Counted from the first letter of the stretch, positions 46,606 to 58,800 are shown. The stretch: DNA of 64,000 nt from Onchidella celtica (GCA_963931925.1 OZ007576.1:13439567-13503566), one strand, 5' to 3'. The notes: a model not told the origin generated them from the letters alone. A program made the numbers and translations.

Positions 46606-47465
46606 TAAGGTGTCCAGATTATACAGTGTATTGCAGTAGTCTTTTTTTTTTTTTCCTGTTGGGGAGGGGAGAGTACTTCGTCTTCCCTTTCTCCACACCC
46701 CCCCCCCCTTTCCCCACCACCTCTCCCCCTCCCCCAAAAATAAATGTTTATACATATAGGTGGCAAAACCATGTGTTTTTTAGGACCAACCTTTAACATG
46801 TTTCTCCCATCACAATGCACATGTGCGCTGCATTTATTTTTTTTTAATATATTTTTTTTTCTCCTTCATTGGTTTCCTTTTTTCTTCTCCACCAGCCCAC
46901 ACTCCACCCACCACGGTCCCCCATAGTGCAGTAGTGATAAATAAATCTTTGGCCCAAGAATGTCGCTCGTTTTGTTTGGGTTTTTTTTTTTTTTTAATTG
47001 ATTTATGTCATGCCGGCATCCTCTAGAATAATCTATGTCTGGGTGTAATCTGTTAGTGTTCGGGAGACAGAATGAGAGAGACATAAGAACGGACCAAGAG
47101 AGGCGGGAGGTAGTGGGGTCGCTGGGATAGGACCCGGCCACAATTGCTTGCTCAGTCAGGGCCGGATTACGGTATCTGGAGGCCCTAAGCACGTGAAAGA
47201 TTTTGGTGCCCCCAGATAGTGTATTATGTAATTCAAAATATTATTATAAACAAACAAAACCCATCACATAAAATTTTATTTTTCGAAATGGAACTTGCAG
47301 AAAGATAGAAAATCATGTTGATTTTTGCAGGGGGCCCGTTTATGTGGACCCTTGTTCAGCTGCACGATTGGCAGTTTTGCACCGTATGGTACATGGTAAA
47401 TTCTGCAATGAAAATTTTCTGTGGTGCCCTAAGCAGGAGTTGTTTTTTTTTTTTTTTTTCGCTTG
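46606..47465. other. Poly-C and poly-T rich stretch
   Basis: No gene was found. CAGGGCCGGATTAC at 47157-47170 resembles a hAT-type terminus, but no matching right end was found. Confidence 0.3.
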
Positions 47466-47545
47466 ATGGCTAGTGCTTGTGAAAACCGATTTTGATCGTC
47501 GGACTGGTTGGGTTGTGACGACACAACATTTGAGTTTCAGTAGGC
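47466..47545. repeat. Fragment related to the 44976-45621 MITE
   Basis: Sequence such as ACCGATTTTGATCGTCGGAC, followed by GTGACGACACAACATTTGAG, parallels the left end of that element with scattered changes. Confidence 0.45.
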
Positions 47546-47798
47546 GTTGAGCATCAACTTCACACCTGCTCGCAGTAGAAGGGGGGTCGGCAAGGTGATC
47601 GTTAATGATGTAATTTCTGTCCGCTGTCAAGTATTCAGCTCTTTAGATTTTCTGCTCAGCTAGCAATCCTTGCTTGAGATTAGATGCGATATATCGATTA
47701 GAAAATTAGTCCCCGCGCCAGTGTCTGCTCCGGGTTCCTTGTTTCTTCAATTTCCTGTCACCATAACAAGCATTAACAAGTTTTATATTTCTTTTGTG

Positions 47799-47802
<4 letters not shown>

Positions 47803-47876
<74 letters not shown>

Positions 47877-48070
47877 CTCTCTCTCTCTCTATGTCTCTCT
47901 CTTTCTCTCTCTCTCTCCGGTTGGTGGGTGAGCGCTTCTGGCAGGATCGCCTTCTGTCCTATCAAAGTATCATATCATGCTGTTGTGTTCTATGTCTTGC
48001 TTCTTCCTAGCACGGTATGACCGTTATCAGGTTGACGTGTTTTCTCCAACTCAAACTTAGAAAGCTCTTA

Positions 48071-48110
<40 letters not shown>

Positions 48111-48335
48111 GTATCTCTCTCTCTCTCTCTTTCTGTCTCTTTCTCTCTTTCTCTCTCTCTCTCTCTCTTTCTCTTTCTCTTTCTCTCCGGTTGGTGAGTG
48201 AGCGCTTCTGGTAGGATCTCCTTCTGTCCTTCATGCTGTTGCTTCTTCCTGGCACGGTATGACCGTTATCAGATTGACGTGTTTTCTCCAACTCAAACTT
48301 AGAAAGCTCTCACTTCCCTCTCTCTCTCTCTCTCT
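47803..48335. repeat. (CT)n tracts with a duplicated spacer
   Basis: A CT tract (47803-47916) is followed by a unique segment that begins CCGGTTGGTGGGTGAGCGCT (47917-48070). This arrangement is repeated with about 90% similarity: CT tract at 48070-48186, segment at 48187-48312, then a shorter third CT tract at 48320-48335. The block of about 270 bp has been duplicated in tandem. Confidence 0.85.
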
Positions 48336-49139
48336 TCCCTACCCCCTTCACTCATCGAAAATCAACTCTATACGACTAATAGGCTTTATAATCAAGACTC
48401 CTCGTTCACTTTAACCCACCCCCACCCCCATTAATGATATAGCTTTTTACAACGTTACTACCAGTTACCACTGACCCCCAACCTCTTGTGCTGTCACTGT
48501 TCTGCACGGAGCTCATACGCTACCGTACAATGCAGTGCTCTGTCACAATGCCCTTTGCCATCAATACTGTCGTGTTTAATGAATGTCCTAAACACGGTTG
48601 AATCAAGCCTACGTAGTATCGGTAAATAAAGGGGAAATTGAAGACGGGAGAGAAAGGGTGAAGATGGGAAAACGACAGTTTGTTCTTGGAAATGTGCGAC
48701 ATTGGCAGCTGTATGCACAAGGCTGTGGCTAGTCGGGCCTTGTAGCTAAAATGTCGTAGGGTTTTTTTGTTACCAACTTGTGGCCAATTTCAACAAAAAC
48801 AAAAAAGTTATTGTGGCCATGCAGCCAACGAAGGAATTGAGGCCATTTATGTAAACGCAATCCAACCCAAGCTCTTAATTCTTAAAACGCTCCAAGAAAA
48901 AAAAAAAAACTCAGTCTGGCACACGGCGAGAAAAAGTCTCCCTGAAATCATGATCAGTAAGGAAGTAGTGGGAATCTTCTGGAAATTCCCTGATTTTGTT
49001 ATTTTCTTTTAAGGGAACGTATTACTATTACATGCATTTATTAGTAAAGACTGATGCTTTACGTGTATTATGTCTTGGCCCGTATGCATGTGTTTCGATT
49101 GACGATGGCGTGTTGCGTCAAAAGTTCAGGAAATCTTTA

Positions 49140-49620
49140 GTCGGGTGTTCCAATCCCCGAGTCCAGAAGCCTTGGAAACAAGGATGTGACAGGCGAGAGT
49201 TTATAAGCGTTGAGAGTATTCGCTTGCAGTTGCAAGTTGCATGTGTGCTCACTTCACTTTTTATTTTATGTCGGATGTTCCCATCCCTGAGTCCAGAAGC
49301 TTTGGAGATAGTAATGACACGCGTGTGAGTTTGTAAATGTTGAGTGTTAAGAGTATTCAATTGCATTGTGTGCTCACTTCACTTTTTTATGTCGGGTGTT
49401 CCCATCCCTGGGTCCAGAAGCGTTGGAGGTAGTAATGTCACACGCGTGGGTTTGTAAATGTTGAGTGTTAAGAGTATTCGATTGCATGTGATTGTGTGCT
49501 CACTTCACTTTTTTATGTCTAGTGTTCCCGTCCCTGAGTCCAAAGGCTTTGGACCTGGAGACAAGGTTGTGACTTGTAGGTTTATAAGGGTTGAATGTTA
49601 AGCGTCACAGGCTTATAATC
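49140..49620. repeat. Tandem repeat, unit about 125 bp, four copies
   Basis: Units start at about 49140, 49270, 49391 and 49517, each with GTCGGGTGTTCCCATCCCTG (or close variants). The first three share a TGTGCTCACTTCAC end. The last copy diverges and lacks this end. The function is unknown, and I see no open frame across it. Confidence 0.85.
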
Positions 49621-49917
49621 AGATGTAAATTGATTGTGTCCACCTGGCACAAGGGGCCTATTGTTTAACACTATTAATTAACAGATTTTGTGATTGGTAA
49701 TCGATGTTTCGTCCGGGCATTTGATTACGATGTCTCTGGGCGAATCAGACCGACTGGAGGAAATCTTGGCTGTCGGAGTTAAATTTTACATCTTTAGCTG
49801 GGAAAAAGTTGTTAACGGTGTATATAATGTGTGTATGTGAGGAGGGATTGTAAAGAAAGAAGAGAAAAAGAGCCCACCGGTTATCTTTTCGTGAAATGGG
49901 AAAATTAACAGTTAACG

Positions 49918-50010
49918 GGGGGGGGGGGGGGTTTAATCATACATTGTTGTTAAAGTATGACATTAAAAATGTTGTGTATGGGTTGTTGTTGTTTTGGGGG
50001 GGGGGGGGGG
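49918..50010. repeat. Pair of poly-G tracts
   Basis: Runs of 13 G residues occur at about 49918-49930 and 49997-50010. Confidence 0.85.
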
Positions 50011-50502
50011 CAAGAAAACCATTAGTTTTGCGTTGTGGTGCAAGTAGACAAATAATAACAAACATGGAGAGGGTCAGCAAAACCATTTGCGTGCAAGTCA
50101 GACAGTTTACCAATTGTTTCTCTGTACATGTTTCTGTTAGTTAGCGCGGAGAAAAGGGCTTGTCTCGGTCATTATTGCTGATGTCAGAAATAATCTCGGC
50201 TCTCAAGGTTTGCTCGTTGAATTATTTATAGGATTTCAGAGCAAAGCGGAAATGTCCAACATTTCTTTGCTTTAATGAGATAAGTGGACGAGGATTTGAG
50301 TGGCGTAGGGTTACGTGTGTGTGCTATGTGCGGGTGATTTTAGGACACGAGAGAAGAAATAATCAATGCACATATCGTGAAATGGCATGTGAACATCTGT
50401 GCAGAAAAGATGTGTGTTGGCTGCGGTCGTGATTTGACCAGAGGGTGGAGATAATAACTGAGTTGTGTTGATAACCGGTTATTTCTCTCATGGGTTTCCG
50501 GC

Positions 50503-50534
50503 GATCTCTCTCTCTCTCTCTCTCTTTGTCTTTG

Positions 50535-50573
<39 letters not shown>

Positions 50574-50700
50574 CTTTCTCTCTTACATACACGTTTTCTC
50601 TCCTCCCCCCCCCCCTTCTCTCTCTCTATCCCACCCTCCCTCTCTTTCTCTCTCTCCCTCTCTCTCATTCACACACTCTCTCTCTCGCTGTCTCTCCCTT
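50503..50700. repeat. (CT)n / (CA) microsatellite
   Basis: An imperfect CT-rich tract with short CA sections and a poly-C run at about 50606-50617. Confidence 0.85.
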
Positions 50701-51543
50701 TGCAAGATCACCCTTGGCTACAAGCAGAAGTTCTGAAGATAAAATGATCATGGAATTTCTCTCTCTCAATTTTTAGTTTCATTACATAATGCTTGTAAAC
50801 ACTTCCCCTGATAAACAACAAAACATTTCGGGATGACTGTTTGCGCTATATGACCTGAAAAGGCTGGTTTGCACAGTGATTTCTTGGGACCGGGAAAGTT
50901 CAAGGGTTAGGTTTAAGTCGGCTCGCTTGTGAGATGGCCGCAGCAGTGTTTTTGGAAGTTGGCCACAAATTGGTCACGCACACAAAATGCTAGTTTTACA
51001 TGTCCGAAATCTCATGAGACTGCTAAAACGGGGATCTTATTAAGCACTAGCCGTGCATCAACACTTGATCATAGATTATCTGGCCAAAGATTGGGGATTT
51101 TGCCCTTCGTTTTGCCGTTTGCTTGACGATGACGGGGATTTTTTTCGGGATCCTTTTCTCCATGGTCATCCCACTCACTGGCCATATATATGTACAGCTG
51201 ACTTTGGTACCGAGGTTGAACGTGTAAATTTTATGTGGAAGTGAGAGGGAACGGAGAGTTTTGCTGTAACGTGCACTGGACACGGCTCTCCCGATGTGCG
51301 TTTCTCGGGGCCCCAAGTCCTGATTGCTAAAGGAGCAACGGGCCAATCTATCACAGAGTCTGGGCTGGGCCAGTGATTGATTTTGGGCTTCGATGGCACC
51401 CCGGGGAAGGGAGAGAGGGGGCCGGGTGGTAGGTTGTGGGCGGAGGAAATTGAGTTTGACCAGGTTGGAGATGGGGTGTAGGATGGGAGGGGAAGGTGGG
51501 CCCGGGCACGGGCGACTCGACTGGTGAAATGTGGGGAAATGGG

Positions 51544-51555
51544 AACTGGAAGAAT
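51544..51555. repeat. Target-site duplication, 3' side of the RTE element
   Basis: AACTGGAAGAAT here is identical to 53520-53531 and borders the (ATG)n tail of the element. Confidence 0.85.
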
Positions 51556-53519
51556 CATCATCATCATCATTGCCTTTCTCACCCTGGATCAGGGTATAGG
51601 CCACCAACAAACACTTTCCATCCCTCTCTATCATGGGCCAGTCTCTTTACATTATTCCAAGTCTTTCCGCTTCGTTGCACATCATTTTCTCTGGCTCTTC
51701 TCCACGTTCCGCGCGGCCTTCCTCTTGATCTCTTGCCCTGGGGATTCCAATCCAATACCTTCTTCGCGATGCTGTTTCCTGGCCTCCTGAGAGTGTGGCC
51801 GATCCATCTCCATCGCCTCCTACCAATTTCCTCTCTGACTGGGCTCTGTCTTGTTCTTTTCCAAACAATTTCATTGCTGACCTTGTCTGTCCATCTGATC
51901 TTAAGTAGCTTCCTCAAACATCTGTTGATGAAAACTTGGATTCTCTTTATGCAGGCCTGGGACGCATTCCAAGTCTCACATCCATACAACAGGACTGACT
52001 TCACGTTCGAGTTGAATATCCTCAGCTTTGTTTTTAGAGATATATCCTTGGTTCTCCAAATCTTGCTTAAGGATGTGAAAGCTGCCTGTGCCTTTCCAAT
52101 TCGTGCTTTGACTTCTGCCTCTGTTCCTCCCTTATTGTCAATGATACTACCAAGATAGCAGAAGGACTCTACATCTTCCAGTGGTTGATCTCCTACTTTG
52201 ACTTGTTCGCTTGGGGGTGCAACAATTTTTAGGACCTTCGACTTCGCAGGATGTATCCTCAATCCAATAGATTCTGAAATTTTGTTTAGAGCTGTAGTCT
52301 TTGCTTGCATCTGGTCGTGTGTGTGCGACAATAGTGCCAAGTCATCTGCAAAATCTAGATCGTCCAGCTGTGTCCATGGGGTCCATTGTATGCCATTTCT
52401 TCCTCCATTGGTGGTTTCTTTCATAAGCCAATCAATCACCAGAATAAACAGAAATGGGGACAGCAAACAACCCTGCCTAACACCAGTCTTGATATCAAAG
52501 CTGTCAGTAAGCTCACCATCGTGTACGACTCTGCAACTTGTCCCCTCGTACATGCTCTTGATAAGATTCACCATCTTCTCTGGGATTCCATAATGTCTCA
52601 ATATTCTCCACAGCGTTTCTCTATCGATGCTATCAAAGGCCTTCTCGTAGTCAAGGAAGTTCACTATCAGTTGGGAGTTCCACTCTAGCGACTGCTCTAC
52701 TATAATTCTCAGCGTGGCGATCTGGTCGGTGGTTGATCGATTACTCCTGAAACCAGCTTGCTCCTCACGAAGTTTTGGGTCTGTTGCATTCTGTATTCGC
52801 TTGAGAATAATCCGATTGAAAACCTTTCCTGGGATGGAGAGAAGTGTGATTCCTCTGTAGTTACTACAATTGCTGAGGTCCCCTTTTTTTGGAAGCTTCA
52901 CGAGGTGTCCCTCCTTCCAGTCCTTTGGAAACTTGCCTCCGATCCAAATCCTCGAGAATAGTGAGTGCAGACCCTCTGCAGCCCCAGCAGCATCTGCCTT
53001 CAGCGCCTCTGGTGGGATCTGGTCTGGTCCAGCTGCCTTGCCTCGATTTAACTGCTTTATGGCATCATTAATCTCTGCTTTAGTCGGAGGGTCGCAACTG
53101 ATCGGTAAATCATTTCTTGCGGGTAGAATGTCGGGTGGGTTGCTTGGTGGAGGTCTGTTCAAGAGGCTACTAAAATGTTCTATCCATCTTTTTGCCTGAG
53201 CTTCCTTTCCAAAAATAGCCTGCCTGTTGTAATCCTTGACAGGAACTTCCGGTTTTCCGTATTTTCCAGCAAGAGTCTTTGTAGTCTGGTAGAGGATCCT
53301 CGTGTGTCCTCCTGTTGCTGCCTTCTCTGCTTTCTCTGCTAACATTCCTATGAACTCCTCTTTGTCTTTTTTAATTGATTTTTTGACCTCTTTAGCTGAT
53401 GCTCGGTACTCTTCCTGGTTACCAACTCTTGAGCTTCTTGTACGACTTGCATTTACCTGTTCTTTTAGGTCTCTTCTTATCCTTATCAAGTCCAGTGATT
53501 TTTGACTGATCCATTCCTT
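51556..53519 (-). mobile_element. RTE-type LINE, 5'-truncated copy 2 with intact ORF
   Basis: A 1964-bp insertion is bounded by the exact 12-bp duplication AACTGGAAGAAT. The 3' end on the minus strand is a short (ATG)n tail, as in RTE-clade elements. The endonuclease half of the ORF is missing because of 5' truncation, so this copy is not autonomous. Near identity to copy 1 (26369-26927) points to recent mobility of the family. Confidence 0.92.
51579..53518 (-). CDS. RTE-type LINE reverse transcriptase, N-terminally truncated
   Basis: The frame is open from the truncation point (EWISQKSLDLIRIRRDLK) to the TAG at 51579-51581, about 646 codons without a stop. The reverse transcriptase blocks are readable in order: KLPKKGDLSNCSNYRGITLL, EEQAGFRSNRSTTDQI, NFLDYEKAFDSIDRETLW, GVRQGCLLSPFLF and the catalytic DDLDFADDLALLSH with the two aspartates, followed by the thumb and a C-terminal basic GRPRGTWRR region. 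The missing upstream part would be the apurinic-type endonuclease. No initiation codon lies at the start, and the first true ATG is well inside. The product could at most be a partial protein. This is a mobile element gene and not a host gene. Confidence 0.9.
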
Positions 53520-53531
53520 AACTGGAAGAAT
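53520..53531. repeat. Target-site duplication, 5' side of the RTE element
   Basis: AACTGGAAGAAT is identical to 51544-51555 and directly borders the truncated 5' end. Confidence 0.85.
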
Positions 53532-53729
53532 GATTATAGTATTTTGTTTCAGCTTTCAGTTGTTTTTTGTTTGTTTTGCTTTTTTTGTTGTGGCTAGGGG
53601 AAATGGGTTGGGGGTAGAATCTTATACGGGGATTAAAGTCTGTTAAAGAGGCGAGGGCAAGGAACACTACCATTAGGATTTGTTTATGGTGGTGAGGCTG
53701 TTTGTGATTTAAGAATAGTGACCATGTCG

Positions 53730-53734
<5 letters not shown>

Positions 53735-53777
<43 letters not shown>

Positions 53778-53870
53778 GTCCCTCGCTCTTTCTCTTTTCT
53801 TCATTCTTTCCCTCTCTCTCTTCCGTTTCTTCCTCTCTCGTTCTTCCTGTCTTACCCCCCCCCCCCTTCT
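53735..53870. repeat. (CT)n microsatellite with poly-C
   Basis: CT-rich tract at about 53735-53835, ending near a run of 11 C at about 53856. Confidence 0.85.
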
Positions 53871-54490
53871 TCTTTCTGGCTCTCTTTCTCCTTCACCTTC
53901 TGTTTACTTTTTCCGCGACTGTATCCCTGTCGTGCCCCTCAGCCCACAACCAGTGTCAACAAGGACAAATCTTTGAGGGCCCAGCAGGCAAACAAGCCGT
54001 AGATGTCGTTATTCTTGCAATTCTGCCCGGCAGGAAATGGGGGAAGATAGGGAATTCTCTGTGTATTTTGACAAGAGGAGATGGCGCGGAGAATGATGTC
54101 CAAATTTGGCAATTTCTCTGCAGCAGCTGCTAGCTGCCACGGCATTGGACAATGTCATAAAGCCAGAGCCAGATTTATTTAAGTGTGCATAACGATTTGT
54201 TTCCCGCCGCCCCTACCCCACACCCACACGCGCATCGATTCTCGCAAAGTCTTTGGATGTCCCTGCTATATTCACTTGACATTAACCCTTCCTATGCCGA
54301 GATGTACAGTCTCATAGGGTAAACGTTTTTACAACTTTTTTGAATGGTGAAAATTAAAAAGCGATTTTGGTTATGCAGTGTCACTCATACGTGTTTACAG
54401 TGATCTCTTACTTACTAACAAAGAGTAAAGAGTGATTCTTCTTAGAATCTTCGATCGTGGGTAGGACCTTAAAGTCCTGGTGTTAAAGTA

Positions 54491-54774
54491 AAGGCCTGTT
54501 TACACTGGTAGGTTTTAGGAATAGAAAAAAGGAATGGGGGACTATGGGAAGGACTCTCTTGGCTTTCCGACTTTTGTTTTTCCGATTTCCCCCTTCGAAA
54601 CACGGCCAAAACAAACGAGGCGCACCGTTTCTCATTCAGAAAACGGACCAGTGTAAACAAACAGCGTTTCGAAGGAGGAAATTGGAAAACAAAAGACAAA
54701 ATGCCAGTAGAGTTCTTCCCACACAGTCCCCAATTCCTTTTTTCTAATCAAACCTACCAGTGTAAACAGGCCTT
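54491..54774. mobile_element. Foldback MITE with arms of about 125 bp
   Basis: The left arm (from AAGGCCTGTTTACACTGGTA) is nearly complementary to the right arm over about 125 bases with scattered mismatches, leaving a loop of roughly 40 bases. The element is 284 bp and has no coding potential. The ends resemble those of hAT-like MITEs, but no clear 8-bp duplication is seen. Confidence 0.7.
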
Positions 54775-55706
54775 AAGGGCTTGAAACCACTTGTGTTTCA
54801 AGGTCCGTCAACTCTGGTTAGTGAAGGAATCGCCAAGAATTTCAGAGTCCATACATAGATCTAATTATCGGCACTTGCGTGTCGAAACATAGAGCAAGGA
54901 GATCTGAATTTAAGTATTTGTGAGGCGTTCTAGGGAAATGGGCCACATGTCGCGCTCAGCACTTACGAGATAGAGCCAAGAATAGGTGGGTAGATCTAGG
55001 GATATCCCGGTCATTAATCAGTTTTGGGCATAATTAAGATTCCTCAATTATTTCTTTATGCTTAGGCAAAATGGTTTTATTGAATTTCGCCTATAAGTAC
55101 GTTTTGTACTGTTGGTTGTTGTTTCTTGTTGTTGTTGTTGTTTTTTCATTTTTCTGATCCAATCTAATGGTCTTTTTAAATATACGTAGACTTGAAACGC
55201 GTTTGTTTTTTGCTTTTTTCAAAAGTTACTTTTTTCTACCCCCTCCCACCTTGAAATAGCCTAACTTGGTCAATTTTCAACATTTTTACATGAAATAAAA
55301 TGCATTTTTCCCAGGACAGTTTTTACTTTTAACAGTATACCCGTATCTCAATTTTGAAAAGAATTGGCACCGCGGACCATTTCCCCAGAGCACATCACAA
55401 TTTGTAATTTTATCCAATGGAGTGAGTGCTGTCACCTAGTTACATGGACCTACGAATGCCCACATTTCAAATCTATTTTGCAAGCAGCTGCATGACACTC
55501 ATCCTAGGTTGATCATAACCATGACGATTTATCGTAGTTGTTTTAACCAGATCATTAACGATGCACAATTTTATTCGGCACGTATTGATCGGGATGTGTG
55601 CCTGTGATTGTTAGGGTTCTTCGGTCCAAAATGTTAGGTGAAAGAAGCAGAAATAAAGAAGCATAATTGTCCAGACATTTTTGGGGACTGCATTGTACTG
55701 TGTAAT

Positions 55707-55937
55707 GTCAAAATCGGGCAAAAAGAAAAAGTTGTGTGTAGCGAAACCCTGCGTGTAGTGAGAAATAAAACCCAAACGATACAAAGCAACCTAAAGAGAA
55801 GACAAAAAATACACAAATTTTCGGCTTTCGCCCTTTTCTGTCTTCTCTTTAGTTTGCTTTGTATCGTTTGGGTTTTATTTCTGATTCTCACGAGGGGTTT
55901 CGCTACATACAATTTTTTTTTTTTGCCCGATTTTGAC
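55707..55937. repeat. Long near-perfect hairpin (foldback element)
   Basis: The left arm 55707-55804 and right arm 55839-55937 are inverted copies (about 90% match, starting GTCAAAATCGGGCAAAAA) around a 34-base loop. If transcribed it would fold into a long double-stranded RNA. It is probably a MITE. The flanks show no obvious duplication. Confidence 0.75.
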
Positions 55938-58740
55938 GTTGCTTATAGCCCTGCTGCGGCCCCACAGTTTTTCTGTGGTTTTTAAAATATTTCCTCAATT
56001 GTACTGTGTAGTCTTGCAATGTTCTTGTGTGGAACTTGTAGGATTCGGCAATCCTTTATGAAACAATGGCTGATTGGGCTTTTTGCCTGTGGTGGCGAGA
56101 GAAACGAGCAGATAACGAGGTACAATTGTCGACGGTGGAGAATTATGTAATATGCCTGTGGGTCTTTGACAAGGATAATGGTTTGATTCTTTTGCAAGTC
56201 TCCCGTGCCAATCGCTTAAGTCCAAAATTAATCATCAGAACCCCCGTAATCAACAGTTTCCACTTTCTTTTTTTGTTTTGTTTTGGTGTTGTTTTTTTTA
56301 GGGGGGGGGGGGGGATAGATTTCTTTTGGTATATCGCTGACCCTGTTGTGAAACCGAAGAAACGATTTTGCACAAGTGCTAACGACAACAAACCGTCCAC
56401 TTAGAACGACAAGGTGCTGTCTCCACTTTTTGGTTGAACTGAGTTCCACAATACACATTACTTCTACAGGCCTTCTCCATTGTGTGTCAAAGCATCAAGC
56501 GGATTCGGTGTGTAATTTGTAAGCATTACTAAAAGGAAAGTTGTCTCTCTAAAAGCTACAAGCACACGAAACTTCAATCATCAATTTTTTCAAAAGCTGA
56601 TGGAACCTTGTCAACCTAAGGGGACGAAATGGGTGGCAAATTTTTTAGGAGCTCCTTTATAAAGGGATTTTGTTTTTCTTGTTGATTTAGCGGGAGTACA
56701 GTATGATTTGAGGTCTTTATTTTAGGAGGTTCGCTGCCCTTGGCATTTACACCTCACTTTACTTGTTTTATTATTTCTTGTTCTGGCGGGGGGGGGGGGG
56801 GGGAGATGATATGGATAAATTTTAATCTATTAATTTCAATTTTGCCCGGGCAGCGGCCTTTCGGCCTGCTCTTTACAGTATTTTAAATGTTTCTTCTTTT
56901 ATAGCCTCGTAAAAATTATCAAGGTAGTGAATGCATTTCAGGTGAATCAGTTTATGTCGTCTGTACTTGATAGGGTCAGCGATAATGTTTGTTTGTTTAC
57001 CATTTAATGTCGAACCCTCCCGCTCCCAGCAAATAATGTTGTATGGCGTTGACGCAAGCCAGGGTGTTACAATGATAAAGAAACCAGGCGCCGAACAAAG
57101 GACCTGTGCTTAATGTCAAGGCCAGTTAATACTGTTTTTGTTGAAACTATTGACGTCTTCTCTTGCTCGTGTAAAATAAAGAATATGTTAGTCCAAAAGT
57201 TTCCGGTTTCATTCGACGACACTTCAAAATTAATACACTGTTCTTGTCTTGTTAAGATGTTCCTTTTGAATATTTAACCATTCTAATGATCGTGGTTTAT
57301 TTCAGTATTCACTATAGCCATCAGCCCATGGCAGCCACGAAAGTTCTTTCCACATTTTTCACTGATATTCTCCGACTGGGGTCACAAAAACATGTCATTA
57401 CATTAAGGGTGGTGGCTGTGTTACATGGAGAACTAATGATGACTGGAATACTATCTTGCTGATTTTCATCCTTCTCTCTTGCTGATTTTCATCCTTCTCT
57501 CTTGCTGATTTTCGATTCCGAACCCCAACTCCTTGGGTGTTTTTTGTTGTTCTTTGCCAGCCCTCTCCCCCGCCCCCCCCCCCCTCCTTCCCGGTCATTC
57601 TCCCGTTTCTCTTTTTCTTCTTGCCAAATGCCCCCCCCCCCCAACTTTTTTTTTTGCTAGGAAATCCTGACATAACACCTTGCATGAGATTTTCAATGGA
57701 AAAACAGGAGTTCAACGAATCTGTTTCTTTCTTTCCTCCCTTTCTTTCCTTCATTCCTTCCGTATCTGGCAATATTGAAGATATACCAGCGTTTCGCATT
57801 GCCAATTACGTTTCTAGAAAGTTGAATAAATCATTTCCGCTCTCGAGATCATTGATGACAGAATACACGAGTGTACGGCAATCGAGAATTCGATTGTCTA
57901 GCGCCACTGCCCTTAAGTTGTTAATTTGGCCAATAACAGATCAGATTCGATTTTTGTTTTGTTTCTCTCCCCGGTTTTCCAGAATATCGGCGACACATGC
58001 TTGAGAAAGTTCTGTAGATTATTGGGCTGAAGTTTTGTAGGCCGGGCATGGTACTTGTTTTTGATGGCACGGAAAGAAAGGATCGTGGGCGTTTCGTAAT
58101 TCTTCCTGTGTACTTTAAATTGATTGAAATTCCGGTCGGGGGCGTCGGTAATCTAGAACAGTTGGGGGGATCCCTAGTTCGTGCTCCCATCCAACCACCA
58201 AACTACATTGGTCGGGGGCCCTCCTTGCCAGTCCATGAATCCGCCCATGCCTTCCTCCCTCCCCCCCCCCACCTCATTTCCTGCGGTATTGTTTAAGTTC
58301 GTTGATAATGTGTGTGTATATCATTCTGGTTCTTTGCTCCTCATTTCCTGCGATACTGTTTAAGTTCGTTGATAATGTGTGTTCGCGTCTGGTTCTGAGA
58401 ACCCAATGCAGGCATCCAGTGCTCGCCTGATGTATATGATGTAGAAAATCGTTAATTATCATTGTGTTGGCTACCTGAAGACTTAATAATAACAACATAG
58501 TGCCTTGATAAGTTTAGAACGCGTGTAATTAAGCTACATCCTCCTCGTTGCGGTACTAAAAGGCAATAATTGCCAGGACGAAAGGCAAACGGACAGCCAC
58601 TGATCGTTGAGCTGCCAGAATGGTCTTAAGTGGCCAAAGTTTGTTATTTTAAAAATTGTTATACCGTATATTTGTTGGATTGGATATTTCTATACTGCAC
58701 ACGGGGTGAACGTGTTCCTGGATGTTTATATTTGTAAAGA
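55938..58740. other. Stretch without recognised gene, with G/C homopolymers and small tandem repeats
   Basis: Poly-G at about 56299 and 56788; poly-C at about 57575 and 57631. A 24-bp unit (TCTTGCTGATTTTCATCCTT...) occurs three times at 57450-57512. A unit of about 64 bp (TCATTTCCTGCGGTATTGTT...) occurs twice at 58276-58384. No coding signal was found. Confidence 0.4.
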
Positions 58741-58775
58741 ACGCTCCCCAGGCGCTTAGCGGTATGGGCGCATAC

Positions 58776-58800
58776 CAAGGACTACTATATAGTAGTCCTT
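58776..58800. mobile_element. 25-bp palindromic insert within a 9-bp duplication
   Basis: CAAGGACTACTATATAGTAG followed by TCCTT is inserted between two exact copies of GGCGCATAC (58767-58775 and 58801-58809). With its flanking bases, the palindrome CCAAGGACTACTATATAGTA... is perfect over 28 bp. It looks like a minimal transposon footprint or micro-MITE. A 9-bp duplication would fit a Mutator-like mechanism. Confidence 0.5.

Noticed and set aside
47157-47440. hAT-like end CAGGGCCGGATTAC
   Set aside because: No matching inverted end or duplication was found, so a complete element cannot be claimed.
47670-48291. Long Ser/Leu and Arg/Glu repeat frames around CT tracts
   Set aside because: They are translations of microsatellites on both strands, not proteins.
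51047-51634. Minus-strand frame of 195 codons next to the RTE element
   Set aside because: Low-complexity Pro/Ser composition, reads across the insertion boundary and has no family resemblance.
57398-58004. Overlapping plus and minus frames rich in Pro or Gly/Lys
   Set aside because: They depend on poly-C and poly-T tracts and show no domain.
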